Shown here: positions 25,640-34,754 of the stretch, piece after piece | Position numbering within the stretch: position 1 is the first letter of the stretch | Layout: each line of letters starts with the position of its first letter | From: Streptococcus sp. 1643 | Lineage (GTDB): Bacteria > Bacillota > Bacilli > Lactobacillales > Streptococcaceae | Length of the DNA: 64,000 nt | Assembly (NCBI RefSeq): GCF_006228325.1 | Contig: NZ_CP040231.1 | Coordinates: 1,685,001-1,749,000, forward strand | Direction: 5' to 3' | Notes under the pieces: model-generated | Databases searched by the model: none | What the model saw: the letters and a program-made list of their open reading frames with translations, nothing else | Told to the model about the DNA's origin: nothing | Program-made: the position numbers and the translations under genes

Positions 25640-27172
25640 TTAGAGCATAGGTGCAAACAACTGGACAATTTCCTTGATTAGGCTTTGATACCAGCTGGTT
25701 TTGATGGTGTGAGGATAAATTTCTTGAGAAACTTTAAAAATTTCTTCGAAGTCCCTTTCAATATCGATGATGGACTGCGTTCTATAAAGTAAGACGGCAT
25801 TTTCATAGTGGTGGAGCAAGCTACGATAGTCAAAATTGATGGTCCCCACAGTAGCCGCCTCTCCATCGACAAGCATTTGCTTGCTATGAAGGAATCCCGG
25901 ACTGTACTCATAAATACGAACCCCTGCAGATAACAAGTCTGGATAGGCTCCTCGAGTAACCAATTGGATGACCTTCTTATCTGGGATACAAGGCGTCACG
26001 ATTCGCACATCTACCCCTCTCAACGCTGCATTTTTGATACTTTCGGTGAGATCATAGTCAGCAATCAGATAGGGTGTCGTGATATAAACATAGTCTGTAG
26101 CTTGATTGATAAGATTTTGATAGACCGTTTTTCCAACTTGAGCTCTGTAGATGGGTTTTGGCCCACTACTATAGGGAATACAGAGCCCCATCCCATCTTT
26201 GGGCTGATTTTCGAGATGGTATTGGTCAAAGTCACTAATCTCCCCACGGTTGATATACCATGCAGATAAAAAGAGTCTAGTAAAAGCCTTAACTGCCGGT
26301 CCATCCAGACGAATACCGCTATCCTTCCAATAACCAAAGCGTTCGATATGGTTGATATACTCATCGGCCAGATTGACACCACCTGTATAGGCAATTTGAC
26401 CATCGATAATCATGATTTTACGGTGATCACGGTTGTTATAAGCAACGGTCAAACGTGGAATCACCTTATTAAATTTGTGGGCTTCAATCCCTCGACCACG
26501 AAGCTGGATGGTGTAATCTCCAGGCAAGGTTGCCATACAACCAATATCATCATAGAGAAGCTTCACCTCTACTCCTTGAGCTGCCTTTTCTTCCAAAATC
26601 TCCAAAATACTATTCCACATCAAACCTTCTTCGATGATATAGTATTCGAGAAAGATAAACTTCTCAGCTTTCTTGAGATCCTCTAGCATCTGATGCCACA
26701 TGCTTTCACCAGATGCAAAAAATTGTGTATCCGTTCGATCATAGACATCGGCATTCGTGTCCATGCTGAGGAGTGATTTGATAACGCCGTAAGCCGACTT
26801 GTCTTGTTCCTTTAACTCCAAACGGAGGGCTCTGCTATTGTCCTCTCGATCAACCATTGATTGGAGCTGCTTTAGCTGCTTCATTTCCTTTTTAGATAAA
26901 CGACGCTCTCCAAACATAATATAGAGTAAGGGGCCAAACACTGGTACAAAGGCTACTAACAGCCATGTTACCTTACTCTCAGGATTCATAGATCGATTGA
27001 CAATCGATACAATGGTCGCTAAACTCACTAAAATGACTAGGATAATCCAGACAATTGGAGCCATCTGGCCTAGATAGAGAAACAAACCAAAGACGATAAA
27101 CAACTCTGCCAACATGATTGTAATACTAAAACCATATTTGGACATGAGTAGCTGCATTTTTCTAGCTGTCAT
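25640..27172 (-). CDS. cls: Cardiolipin synthase (phospholipase D family)
   Basis: 510 residues. Two N-terminal TM segments (about 12-58), then two PLD domains with HxK(x)4D motifs: NNRDHRKIMIIDG near residue 240 and GFLHSKQMLVDG near residue 420. Each is followed by the G-G/G-T-x-N segment (TGGVNLADEY; VGTINFDYRS). Condenses phosphatidylglycerol to cardiolipin at the membrane. AAGGAAGGGG precedes ATG 27172. Its own promoter is at 27231-27260; the transcript may run through the competence box into the Ccs4-like unit. Confidence 0.93.
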   Translation of the reverse strand: MTARKMQLLMSKYGFSITIMLAELFIVFGLFLYLGQMAPIVWIILVILVSLATIVSIVNRSMNPESKVTWLLVAFVPVFGPLLYIMFGERRLSKKEMKQLKQLQSMVDREDNSRALRLELKEQDKSAYGVIKSLLSMDTNADVYDRTDTQFFASGESMWHQMLEDLKKAEKFIFLEYYIIEEGLMWNSILEILEEKAAQGVEVKLLYDDIGCMATLPGDYTIQLRGRGIEAHKFNKVIPRLTVAYNNRDHRKIMIIDGQIAYTGGVNLADEYINHIERFGYWKDSGIRLDGPAVKAFTRLFLSAWYINRGEISDFDQYHLENQPKDGMGLCIPYSSGPKPIYRAQVGKTVYQNLINQATDYVYITTPYLIADYDLTESIKNAALRGVDVRIVTPCIPDKKVIQLVTRGAYPDLLSAGVRIYEYSPGFLHSKQMLVDGEAATVGTINFDYRSLLHHYENAVLLYRTQSIIDIERDFEEIFKVSQEIYPHTIKTSWYQSLIKEIVQLFAPML

Positions 27173-27230
27173 AAATCCCCTTCCTTTTCTAACATTCTCC
27201 TTAACTGCTTGATAAACTCATGTTTCTACT

Positions 27231-27260
27231 AGTATACCTCAGTTCAAGGGTAGATGGCAA
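27231..27260 (-). promoter_or_regulatory. cls promoter
   Basis: Minus strand -35 TTGCCA (27255-27260), 18-bp spacer, -10 TATACT (27231-27236), about 60 bp before the start codon. Confidence 0.65.
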
Positions 27261-27373
27261 CCGTTTACCTTTTTCTATGCAAACTATTCCAAAAACTGCA
27301 AGATTTCTATACTACACCCACACTATATGAAGCGCTGCCCCTCTTATCTTTTTAACTAGGGTATTAAGAGGCT

Positions 27374-27403
27374 TAAAAAGAACTACCAAAATGATAGTTC
27401 TTT
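27374..27403 (-). terminator. Terminator of the lipoprotein gene
   Basis: AAGAACTATCA / TGGTAGTTCTT stem followed by TTTT on the minus strand. Between it and the lipoprotein stop (27404-27515) nothing else was recognised. Confidence 0.75.
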
Positions 27404-27515
27404 CCAATATTATTTATATTTTTCAATATCGCACAAATCCTATGACAGTCGCTATTGAAGTTGTAGAAGGTAAAGCTGAAACCTTAATTCCAAACTTCTA
27501 TTTAAATTTGAGATC

Positions 27516-27971
27516 CTATTTTGTTAAGACCACTCGGTCAGATGCCTCTCGGTCCATGTCATCGATAATCATTTGATTACCATTAACCGCGTAAATTTTA
27601 ACATCATCTCCGATAATGACACGTTGATTTTCTGGCTCAAAGCTGACTTGCTTGATTTCCTTATCTCCATCTGGTTCGACCTCAGTCCATGTACCAGTTT
27701 TGCCTGTTACAACAAGAGTGATCTGGTCGTTCTCATCTTTTCCAGTATAGGTACCATCAATATTAGTCGGTTGAGCTGCCGCAGCGGTGTCCTGGCTTGA
27801 GGACGCCTGTGGTTGACTAGCACTGGTAGCCGCACTAGAAGATGATTCTTGTTGAGTAGATGATTGTTGAGCAGATGGCTGGGTAGATGCTTGTTCCTTA
27901 GGCCCACAAGCTGCTAAAAGACTAAGAATTGCTAAAGAAGCAATAGAAAGTGTGAATGTTTTCGTTTTCAT
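27516..27971 (-). CDS. Putative lipoprotein with Ser/Gln-rich linker
   Basis: 151 residues. Signal peptide with lipobox LLAAC (Cys22), then a Ser/Gln/Ala-rich low-complexity linker (about 26-68) and a compact beta-rich C-terminal domain (NIDGTYTGKDENDQITLVV...). This is typical of surface-anchored streptococcal lipoproteins. Function unknown. Has its own terminator; lies between folC and cls as in pneumococcus, from memory. Confidence 0.75.
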   Translation of the reverse strand: MKTKTFTLSIASLAILSLLAACGPKEQASTQPSAQQSSTQQESSSSAATSASQPQASSSQDTAAAAQPTNIDGTYTGKDENDQITLVVTGKTGTWTEVEPDGDKEIKQVSFEPENQRVIIGDDVKIYAVNGNQMIIDDMDREASDRVVLTK

Positions 27972-28061
27972 AGCGATTTCCTTTCTTTTGTGCCAATGTT
28001 TTGCTAGAATCGTTTCCAGATATACCTCCTACCTACAGTATAGCAACATAAACCTATAAGG

Positions 28062-29312
28062 TCAACTAATCTCGTCGCTTCCTACCAAACTTGCTCGGAC
28101 TTCCGAGATAAAGTAGAGGGATCCCGTCACGAAAAGCAAGTTCTGGCCATTGGCCTTATCTTCAAATTCTCTGATAAAGTCGCCATAGGAAGGAATCAAA
28201 TCATAACCTACCACATCCTTTTCATCCAGAGAGCCTTGGTAGTCAAAGCCTGTTACCTTAAGTTTTACCTGAGGCAACTGCTCAGATAGATAGCCTAGCA
28301 TCCCCTGATAATCCTTGCGTTTAAGTGCTCCAAAAAGGATGCGAACCTGGTAACCTTGCTGGATTTTCCCCTGGATAAACTCTACTAGACGAGTCAAGGC
28401 TGGCAGATTGTGAGCCCCATCTAGGTAGATTTGCGGACGAATCCGTTCCAATCGACCTACCCAATGTGTCTTCTTCAAAGCCTGTCTAACAGGCTCTTCC
28501 TCGACACCTTCCTCTCTTGACGCCATAAACAGAAGAAAAGTTTCTAAAGCCAAGGCAGCATTTTCTTGCTGATAAGCACCCTCCAAACTGATTTCAAGTT
28601 GTGAAAAACTAGCTAGGTTACTTGAAAAATCCCCAGCATTCAAGGAGAAGTCTCGCCTAGCTTGATAAAGTTCAACAGCTAGCTCTCTTGCTCTTTTTTG
28701 ACAGACAAGCTCCACTTCTGGAGTAAGCTTGGCAATGACCGCCTTCTTGCCAGCCTTGAAAATACCAGCTTTCTGCTTGGCTATTTCCTCCAGATTATCG
28801 CCCAAGGTCTCCTGATGATCTAGCCCAATGGAAGTAATAACTGCAATCTCTCCTGTTACGACATTAGTGGTGTCAAGCAAACCACCAATCCCCACTTCTA
28901 GCAGAACTAGATCCACTCCCTGCTCTTTAAAATAAAGCAAGGCAATCAGGGTCAACAACTCAAAGAAAGACAATTGATCATGTGTTTCTAAAAGAATTTT
29001 CTCCATCTCCTTGACTTGGTTGGCTATACGGACAAAGTCTTCCTCTGCGATCGGCTGTCCATTAATACAGATTCGATCATGGATACTGACGATATGAGGA
29101 GAGGTAAAAGTACCAACTTTTTTACCATGAGCAACAAACAACTCCCTCATAAAGGCAATAGTTGACCCTTTACCGTTAGTCCCTGTTACGTGGATAATAG
29201 GATAAGTCTTCTCTGGATTCCCCAGCAAATCCACTGCTCGCTGCATTCGTCCAAGACCAGATCTAAAGTTTAAACCAATCCGACTATGCAGCCATTCTTC
29301 TACTTCAAACAT
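28062..29312 (-). CDS. folC: Folylpolyglutamate synthase / dihydrofolate synthase
   Basis: 416 residues, Mur-ligase fold. ATP-binding P-loop HVTGTNGKGSTIAFM near residues 41-55; GIGGLLDTTNVV and TSIGLDHQETLGDN are family blocks binding folate and Mg2+. Adds glutamates to (dihydro)folate, and in many bacteria makes dihydrofolate from dihydropteroate. ATG 29312 begins MFEVEEWLHSRIG. Stands alone, separated by terminators from the ruvX unit upstream. Confidence 0.93.
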   Translation of the reverse strand: MFEVEEWLHSRIGLNFRSGLGRMQRAVDLLGNPEKTYPIIHVTGTNGKGSTIAFMRELFVAHGKKVGTFTSPHIVSIHDRICINGQPIAEEDFVRIANQVKEMEKILLETHDQLSFFELLTLIALLYFKEQGVDLVLLEVGIGGLLDTTNVVTGEIAVITSIGLDHQETLGDNLEEIAKQKAGIFKAGKKAVIAKLTPEVELVCQKRARELAVELYQARRDFSLNAGDFSSNLASFSQLEISLEGAYQQENAALALETFLLFMASREEGVEEEPVRQALKKTHWVGRLERIRPQIYLDGAHNLPALTRLVEFIQGKIQQGYQVRILFGALKRKDYQGMLGYLSEQLPQVKLKVTGFDYQGSLDEKDVVGYDLIPSYGDFIREFEDKANGQNLLFVTGSLYFISEVRASLVGSDEIS

Positions 29313-29370
29313 ACATGTCTCCTTAACAAAAGTCCAATCAACTACCGCATCAAAGTATGATTACAAATAA

Positions 29371-29403
29371 AAAGCGAGGTCGGGACTAAAATCCCGACCT
29401 CTT
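29371..29403 (-). terminator. Terminator after the DUF1292/ruvX unit
   Basis: Perfect stem GAGGTCGGGA / TCCCGACCTC with a 6-nt loop and TTTTTATTTG on the minus strand. It closes the transcript that includes the tandem hairpin repeat. Confidence 0.85.
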
Positions 29404-29443
29404 ACCTGGTTAGCTAATCACTAGCTACTATGAATTTCAACGT

Positions 29444-29620
29444 GGGCTAAAGACGTCCACCGGACTTACTTACGGTCTTTATTTTTAGCGTAAGGGTAAA
29501 AATGTTCACTGAACAAACCAGTTCTCTCTTATTTTAAGGAACTGGGCTAAAAACGTCCACCGGACGTTCCTGCGTTTCTAATTTCTGGCGCAGGGCTAAA
29601 AACATCCACTGGATGTTTTT
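29444..29620. repeat. Four-copy ~50-bp tandem hairpin repeat in the 3' UTR of the DUF1292 gene
   Basis: Copies start with GGG(C)TAAA at 29444, 29494, 29544 and 29593 (period 50, 50, 49). Each begins with a hairpin of type AACGTCC-ACC-GGACGTT; the arms change together between copies (GTCC/GGAC, GTTC/GAAC, GTCC/GGAC, ATCC/GGAT). A second, variable stem bridges to the next copy: CTTAC/GTAAG, CCAGTTC/GAACTGG, CTGCG/CGCAG. The array starts at the DUF1292 stop codon and ends before the terminator. No ORF. Confidence 0.8.
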
Positions 29621-29924
29621 ACTCCTCCATAAAGCTGTTGAAGACTTCTTCAATCATGTTCCATTCGTCTTCTGAGTCTTCTGGGATTGGTTGCAATTCG
29701 CCTTCTGTTCCATCTTCATTTTCGATGAATGAGTAAGCTTGGATTTCAACTTCACCATTTTCATCTTCTTCTGCGTTAACTGGCACTAGCAGAACATAGT
29801 TTTTACCAAATTCTTCTTTCCCATCGATGGTCAAAAGAATTTCAAACAAGGTTTCATTTCCTTGCTCATCTACTAGTGTAATCAATTCACGTTCTTCGTG
29901 GTCATGGTTGTGATCGTGTGACAT
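29619..29924 (-). CDS. DUF1292 family protein (YrzB-like)
   Basis: 101 residues, very acidic, with a His/Asp-rich N-terminus ([20 protein letters not shown]) that could bind metal, and the DUF1292 core [22 protein letters not shown]. Function unknown. It is the third gene of the conserved ireB-ruvX-yrzB unit, 15 bp after ruvX. Stop codon is at the edge of the tandem hairpin repeat. Confidence 0.85.
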   Translation of the reverse strand: MSHDHNHDHEERELITLVDEQGNETLFEILLTIDGKEEFGKNYVLLVPVNAEEDENGEVEIQAYSFIENEDGTEGELQPIPEDSEDEWNMIEEVFNSFMEE

Positions 29925-29939
29925 AGTTTCTCCTCTGTC

Positions 29940-30359
29940 TTAAAATTTTCTATCTAAATAATTTTGCAAAATCAGCTGAGCAGCCAACTTATCAATAACT
30001 TTCTTGCGTTTGTTACGGCTGATATCTGCTTGTTCAATCAACATACGCTCCGCAGCGACCGTTGTCAAACGCTCATCCTGATAGTCTACCGGCAAACCAA
30101 AGAGTTCTTCTAGCTTGGCACCATAGGCTTGACTGGCTTCTACTCGCGGACCGCTGGTATTGTTCATGTTCTTTGGCAAACCTACTACAAAGCGTTCTAC
30201 CTTATAGCTGTCAACCAATTCCTTGATACGGTCAAAACCAAACTGGCCCTGATCCTCATTGATCTGGATGATTTCAAGTCCCTGAGCGGTGAAGCCTAGG
30301 GGATCGCTAATGGCAACACCCACTGTTTTTGAACCGACGTCCAATCCCATAATTCTCAT
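29940..30359 (-). CDS. ruvX: Putative pre-16S rRNA nuclease / Holliday junction resolvase (YqgF family)
   Basis: 139 residues, RNase H-like fold. [20 protein letters not shown] places a catalytic Asp at residue 7; [14 protein letters not shown] and [11 protein letters not shown] are the other family blocks. YqgF/RuvX proteins have been assigned both Holliday-junction resolution and pre-16S rRNA processing. Starts 3 bp after ireB. Confidence 0.93.
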   Translation of the reverse strand: MRIMGLDVGSKTVGVAISDPLGFTAQGLEIIQINEDQGQFGFDRIKELVDSYKVERFVVGLPKNMNNTSGPRVEASQAYGAKLEELFGLPVDYQDERLTTVAAERMLIEQADISRNKRKKVIDKLAAQLILQNYLDRKF

Positions 30360-30362
30360 AGA

Positions 30363-30629
30363 TTATAGATCGACTCCTTGTCCCTTAAGGTAGTAGCGTA
30401 CCAATTCTTCAACAATTTCATCACGCTCATACTTACGGATTTGATTTCGCGCATTGTTATAACGAGGAACGTAGGCAGGGTCACCACTCAATACATAACC
30501 GACGATCTGGTTAATCGGATTGTAGCCCTTGTCATTCAAAGAAGCATAAACATCTGTCAATGTTTCGCTAATTTCTTTCTTATTGGAATCATCCAATTTA
30601 AACCGTACAGTTTCTTCAGTAAATCCCAT
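30363..30629 (-). CDS. ireB: IreB family regulatory phosphoprotein (DUF965, YrzL)
   Basis: 88 residues from ATG 30629 ([20 protein letters not shown]), preferred to the longer frame because it gives the family start and an AGGGTG-type site. Contains [20 protein letters not shown]. In Enterococcus IreB is a substrate of the Ser/Thr kinase IreK and affects cephalosporin tolerance; the N-terminal Thr cluster (E-E-T) is present here. First gene of the ireB-ruvX-yrzB unit. Confidence 0.9.
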
Positions 30630-30715
30630 TCTAACACCCTCTTTCCTTAGAATAGTACTATTATAGCACATTCCCTGACGTTCTACAAATAAGTCAGTCT
30701 ATTTATTTGGATTTT

Positions 30716-31285
30716 CTATTGTTCTGTCGCCCCATTTGCCACTCTGTCAGCAATATACTGGCTAGGTTCGTTTTTTAAGAGATTTTCAAGGCCGATATTT
30801 TTTAAATATTCCAGCTGAGATGCCTTTTTGACGTCCAATACTTGAAAATCATAAGTCGTTGTAGTCTGGATTTCTGTCTCGCTGAGTAGCTTTGTTTCCA
30901 GTTTGAATCCTGCTAGTTTGCGTGCCTCTTGGATGGTCTCATCCTTTTCTTCCGCTTCTAGAAGCGCTTTTTGCGTCTCCTCTAGGCCATTTTCAGAGAT
31001 AAAGGTCTTGAGTTCATCCCCGACAGGTCGTTTTTGCTGAATGGTCAAGGTCAAAAACTGATTACCTTTATAGGTAATGGTCTGAGTCTGCTGCGTTCCA
31101 TTTTCTGACTTCGGCATCAACAGGGTCTTGGTAACAACCGTATTCTTTTCGGCATTGTCCAAAACGGGAAGGTTTGATTGAAGAGGTTCAGATGCTGTTG
31201 TGGTAGCAGCAGGAGTTTCCTTTTTTTGCCCACATCCCGCAAGCAAAAAGAGGAGAGCAAAACTAGCAATTAGTAACTTTTTCAT
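30716..31285 (-). CDS. DUF1307 (YehR-like) lipoprotein
   Basis: 189 residues. Lipobox LLAGC with Cys18, short Thr-rich linker, then a YehR/DUF1307-type domain (ITYKGNQFLTLTIQQKRPV; LAGFKLETKLLSETEIQTTT). Surface anchored; function unknown. Between ireB and spx, 67 bp after the spx stop and its terminator. Confidence 0.75.
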   Translation of the reverse strand: MKKLLIASFALLFLLAGCGQKKETPAATTTASEPLQSNLPVLDNAEKNTVVTKTLLMPKSENGTQQTQTITYKGNQFLTLTIQQKRPVGDELKTFISENGLEETQKALLEAEEKDETIQEARKLAGFKLETKLLSETEIQTTTTYDFQVLDVKKASQLEYLKNIGLENLLKNEPSQYIADRVANGATEQ

Positions 31286-31318
31286 AATTCCTCACATGAT
31301 TTTAAAACAAAAGAGCAA

Positions 31319-31346
31319 ACAAGGCCAGGAGTCACTCCCAGCCTTG
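31319..31346 (-). terminator. Terminator after spx
   Basis: CAAGGC-GGGAG / CTCC-GGCCTTG hairpin followed by TTTGCTCTTTTG on the minus strand. Confidence 0.7.
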
Positions 31347-31351
31347 ATGTT

Positions 31352-31750
31352 TTATAGAGCTGCACGTAGACGTGCTTCTGCATTTTCTACATTACGGACA
31401 GAGCGTGGCAAGAAGGCACGGATATCATCTTCTTTATAGCCGACTTGTAGGCGCTTCTCGTCAACGAGAATCGGACTCTTTAAGATCCGTGGTGTTTCCA
31501 TGATTAAGTTGAGCACTTCATTGACACTCAAATCCTCGATGTCAACTCCAAGTGCCTTAGCGTAGCGGTTTTTTGACGAAACGATACTGGCAATTCCATT
31601 ATCTGTTTTCGTGAGAATATCTAATAACTCTTCTCTTGTAATTCCTTCTTTACCGAGATTTTGTTCTTTATAACTTAACTGGTGGGCATTGAGCCAGGTT
31701 TTCGCTTTTTTACAGCTAGTACAACTTGAGACTGTATAAATTTTGATCAT
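31352..31750 (-). CDS. spx: Spx/ArsC-family transcriptional regulator
   Basis: 132 residues with the redox CxxC at Cys10-Cys13 (SSCTSCKKAKTWL). Spx proteins bind the RNA polymerase alpha C-terminal domain and control the thiol-stress response; LVDEKRLQVGYKEDDIRAFLP is the conserved C-terminal part. Streptococci have two Spx paralogues; in pneumococcus the homologue at this position is SpxA1-like by memory. Extended -10 promoter TGGTATAAT at 31792-31800. Confidence 0.9.
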   Translation of the reverse strand: MIKIYTVSSCTSCKKAKTWLNAHQLSYKEQNLGKEGITREELLDILTKTDNGIASIVSSKNRYAKALGVDIEDLSVNEVLNLIMETPRILKSPILVDEKRLQVGYKEDDIRAFLPRSVRNVENAEARLRAAL

Positions 31751-31884
31751 GTACCTACCCCTTTCGCTACATGTTACTATCAGTTTAGTCTATTATACCA
31801 TAAAAAACATCCGACTTGCGACCTATTTTTAAAAAAAATTAACTTTTTTCGCGATTTTCGTACTTTTTTCTTGACAAAATCAAT

Positions 31885-34545
31885 TTATAACCAACTTTTA
31901 AATTTTTTGATATACAATCGTTTCACAACTGTAACACTTATCATATAGAGAACGATAATCAAAAGCAAAAAGAGGAAATAAATTGGTTCCAAAGGGGTTA
32001 AATGAAGCAGGCTAGCAATTGAAGAGTAGGGAAGGAAGGTCACAAAACTAGCCGCTAGCAAGGTTGTCCCAAGAACAAACCATGATGGACGACTTTGTAA
32101 GAAAGGAAGTTTTGCTGAACGAAGCATATGGATAACCATGGTTTGGGACCACATGGATTCAATGAACCAACCTGTCTGGAACAAGATGATAAAGCCCGTT
32201 GCAGACTCTGCTCCGTGAGCATAGGCTTGGCCTGTCGCCATTGGGACAATGACAAAATAGAGTAAGATAAAGGTCAAAATATCAAAGGCAGACGAAATCG
32301 GACCCATCCAAATCATAAAACGAGTAATAGACTTAGCCTCCCACTTATGAGGATGCTTCAAAAAGTCTTCATCCACATTATCAAATGGCAAGGCAATGCA
32401 AGAAAGGTCGTAGACGAGGTTTAACACAATCAAGTGAATCGGAGCCATAGGAAGGAAAGGTAAAAAGATACCAGACACTAACAGAGAGAAAATGTTCCCG
32501 AAATTAGAGCTGACCGTCATCTTGATATATTTGGTCATATTAGCATAGACTTTGCGTCCTTCAACCAGCCCTTTTTCAAGCACCATCAAATCCTTATCTA
32601 ACAAAATGACATCAGCCGTTTCTTTGGCAATATCTACTGCTGTATCAACAGAAATCCCCACATCTGCCACTTTCATAGAAGGGGCATCATTGATCCCATC
32701 TCCCATATAGCCGACACAATGTCCATTCGATTTGATTTGTAAAATGATTCGTGCTTTTTGATCCGGAGAGAGTTTGGCAAAGACAGTCACCTTCTCAACT
32801 GCTTGAGCCAATTCTTCGTCCGTCATGGCGTCAATATCAGAACCCAACAAGATTTGATCAACGTCTAGACCAACTTTTTCGCAAACTGCTTGGGTCACCT
32901 TCTCATTGTCCCCCGTCAAGATCTTTGTTTGAACACCGTGTTCTAACAAAGCTTGGATAGCAGGTGCTGCTGATGGTTTTGGTGGATCTAGAAAGGCAAG
33001 ATATCCTGTTAGAATCATCTCTTTTTCATCTTCAACGGAGTAAGCAAAACCTTCTTTTAGGCCTGTTTTATAGGCAACTCCCAAGACTCGCAATCCCTGT
33101 TGATTAAGTTGATCTACTTCTTTTAAGATTTCCACTCGGATATCATCCGTCAGAGGGCTAATCTGACCTTGATATTCCACATGGGCTGAGATCGCAAGCA
33201 TTTCCTCTAGGGCACCCTTGGTTACCAAACTAACAACTTCGTTCTCATCCTTGACGATGACACTCATCCGTCTGCGTTCAAAATCAAAAGGTAATTCATC
33301 TATTTTTTGGAAGCTAGTATCCAAATTTTGTAGAATAGCGTGTTCTTTAGCTTCTTTTTCAGTTCTACTGATAATGGCACGGTCCATCAAGTTTTTCAAA
33401 CCGGTTTGAAAATAGGAATTGAGGTAGGCCCGTCTCAACACAGACAAATCCAAATCTCCATGTATATCCAAAGGATATTCAAGGACAATTTCATCTTGGG
33501 TAAGGGTTCCGGTTTTATCCGTGCATAGGATATCAATAGCACCTAGGTCCTGTATGGCATTGAGTTTTTTGATGACGACTTTTTCCTTGGCCATGATAAT
33601 GGAGCCTTTTGCTAGACTGGCCGTGATGATCATAGGAAGCATCTCAGGTGTCAATCCAACACCAACACTCAGTGCAAACACACCTGCTTCCAGCCAGTCG
33701 CCATCTGTCAAGCCATTGGAGAGAAACACGATGGGAACCATGACCAACATCAAACGGATCAAGAGCCAAGAGATGCTGTTCATCTCCCGTTCAAAAGAGG
33801 TCGGTTCGTCATAGGTATTGAGAGTTTGCTCGATTTCTCCCATCATAGTGTCATCGCCGACCGCTAGGATCAAAGCCTTGGCACTCCCTGATATCACATT
33901 GGTTCCCATAAAGGCGAGTGCTTCTGCTTCTAGCAGACTATCAAAGTTTGACTGACTCATTTTTGACAAGGCTAGTTTTTCAACCGAGTCACTTTCACCT
34001 GTCAAACCAGACTGTTGAACAAAGAAATCGCGTGATTCAATTAAAATGAGGTCTGCTGGTATCATATCCCCAGCACTTAACTTGACTATATCTCCAACGA
34101 CCAAATCTTCAATTGCGACCTCTAAACTCTGGCCTTCGCGAATAACTGTGGCAGTGTTCACAATCATTTTTGATAGATTGGTCGCAGCCTTGTCACTCCG
34201 CAGTTCTTGGACAAAGCGTATGCCACCAGAAATCAATACGAGAACGACGATGATGATAGAGGTCGTCGGATCTTCTTGTCCAGGCTTCGCCAACCAGACA
34301 TTGGTCACCATGGAGATCATAGCGATGACCAGCAGGATGATTGTAAATGGATTGATAATAGATTCGTAAATCTTTTTGAGGATACTGTCTTCTTGACCCT
34401 TGGTGATGGTGTTTTCGCCATATAGGTCACGATTTTTCTCCACCTGCTCCTCAGTCAAGCCTGTTAGACTTGTCTTATAAAAAGATAGAGTTTCGTTTAA
34501 GGGTGTGTGAATAGCTGTTGCTAATCTTTCTTTTGTAGTTTTCAT
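31885..34545 (-). CDS. mgtA: Magnesium-translocating P-type ATPase
   Basis: 886 residues, P3-type ATPase. N-terminal actuator domain with TGES (QQSGLTGESDSVEK), phosphorylation site DKTGTLT near residue 342, hinge GDGINDAPSMK, and about ten TM segments with a large C-terminal bundle. Imports Mg2+ using ATP. Expression is very likely controlled by the M-box riboswitch at 34755-34891. A short uORF (34599-34670) lies between the M-box terminator and the start. In pneumococcus related P-type ATPases also affect Ca2+/Mn2+ balance, so ion specificity is less certain than the family. Confidence 0.93.
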   Translation of the reverse strand: MKTTKERLATAIHTPLNETLSFYKTSLTGLTEEQVEKNRDLYGENTITKGQEDSILKKIYESIINPFTIILLVIAMISMVTNVWLAKPGQEDPTTSIIIVVLVLISGGIRFVQELRSDKAATNLSKMIVNTATVIREGQSLEVAIEDLVVGDIVKLSAGDMIPADLILIESRDFFVQQSGLTGESDSVEKLALSKMSQSNFDSLLEAEALAFMGTNVISGSAKALILAVGDDTMMGEIEQTLNTYDEPTSFEREMNSISWLLIRLMLVMVPIVFLSNGLTDGDWLEAGVFALSVGVGLTPEMLPMIITASLAKGSIIMAKEKVVIKKLNAIQDLGAIDILCTDKTGTLTQDEIVLEYPLDIHGDLDLSVLRRAYLNSYFQTGLKNLMDRAIISRTEKEAKEHAILQNLDTSFQKIDELPFDFERRRMSVIVKDENEVVSLVTKGALEEMLAISAHVEYQGQISPLTDDIRVEILKEVDQLNQQGLRVLGVAYKTGLKEGFAYSVEDEKEMILTGYLAFLDPPKPSAAPAIQALLEHGVQTKILTGDNEKVTQAVCEKVGLDVDQILLGSDIDAMTDEELAQAVEKVTVFAKLSPDQKARIILQIKSNGHCVGYMGDGINDAPSMKVADVGISVDTAVDIAKETADVILLDKDLMVLEKGLVEGRKVYANMTKYIKMTVSSNFGNIFSLLVSGIFLPFLPMAPIHLIVLNLVYDLSCIALPFDNVDEDFLKHPHKWEAKSITRFMIWMGPISSAFDILTFILLYFVIVPMATGQAYAHGAESATGFIILFQTGWFIESMWSQTMVIHMLRSAKLPFLQSRPSWFVLGTTLLAASFVTFLPYSSIASLLHLTPLEPIYFLFLLLIIVLYMISVTVVKRLYIKKFKSWL

Positions 34546-34567
34546 TGGTTTCTCCTATCTGTATGAA

Positions 34568-34592
34568 TGATGTGTTTCATACACAGAGACCA
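34568..34592 (-). promoter_or_regulatory. Hairpin before the mgtA ribosome-binding site
   Basis: TGTATGA and TCATACA (minus strand) form a stem with a loop of about 11 nt, between the leader ORF stop and AGGAG of mgtA. It could act with the leader ORF; this is inference. Confidence 0.45.
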
Positions 34593-34598
34593 ATCACT

Positions 34599-34670
34599 TT
34601 ATAAGGGCAGAACGACACAAATCAGCGATTGGCTGTGTATGTGCGGTTCTGGATGATCGTCAATTTGCAT
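34599..34670 (-). CDS. Candidate 23-codon leader peptide upstream of mgtA
   Basis: ATG at 34670 follows AAAGGAGAC with ideal spacing and opens a 23-residue frame beginning MQIDDHPEPHIHSQS and ending CVVLPL, stop TAA. It is rich in His, Pro and Asp. It lies downstream of the M-box terminator (34704-34736), so it is translated only when the riboswitch allows readthrough. Salmonella mgtL is a Pro-codon leader peptide for its mgtA; similarity here is one of position and composition, not sequence. No homologue known to me. Confidence 0.55.
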   Translation of the reverse strand: MQIDDHPEPHIHSQSLICVVLPL

Positions 34671-34703
34671 CGTTTGTCTCCTTTCCTTGTTCTAAAACAG
34701 TAG

Positions 34704-34736
34704 AAAATCCCACCATAAAATGGCAGGATTAAAAAA
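34704..34736 (-). terminator. Riboswitch-linked terminator upstream of mgtA
   Basis: AATCC-GCCAT / ATGG-GGATT stem followed by TTTTC on the minus strand, 20 bp after the M-box. It is the expected expression platform for high Mg2+ termination. Confidence 0.7.
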
Positions 34737-34754
34737 CTAATTATCTGTTTTTTC

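Noticed and set aside
27391..27576. Plus-strand 61-aa ORF between cls and the lipoprotein gene
   Set aside because: Begins within the lipoprotein terminator and runs antisense into the lipoprotein gene; no ribosome-binding site or family.
29444..29620. CRISPR array
   Set aside because: Only four degenerate units, no identical repeats separated by unique spacers, and each unit is internally a hairpin; no cas genes nearby.
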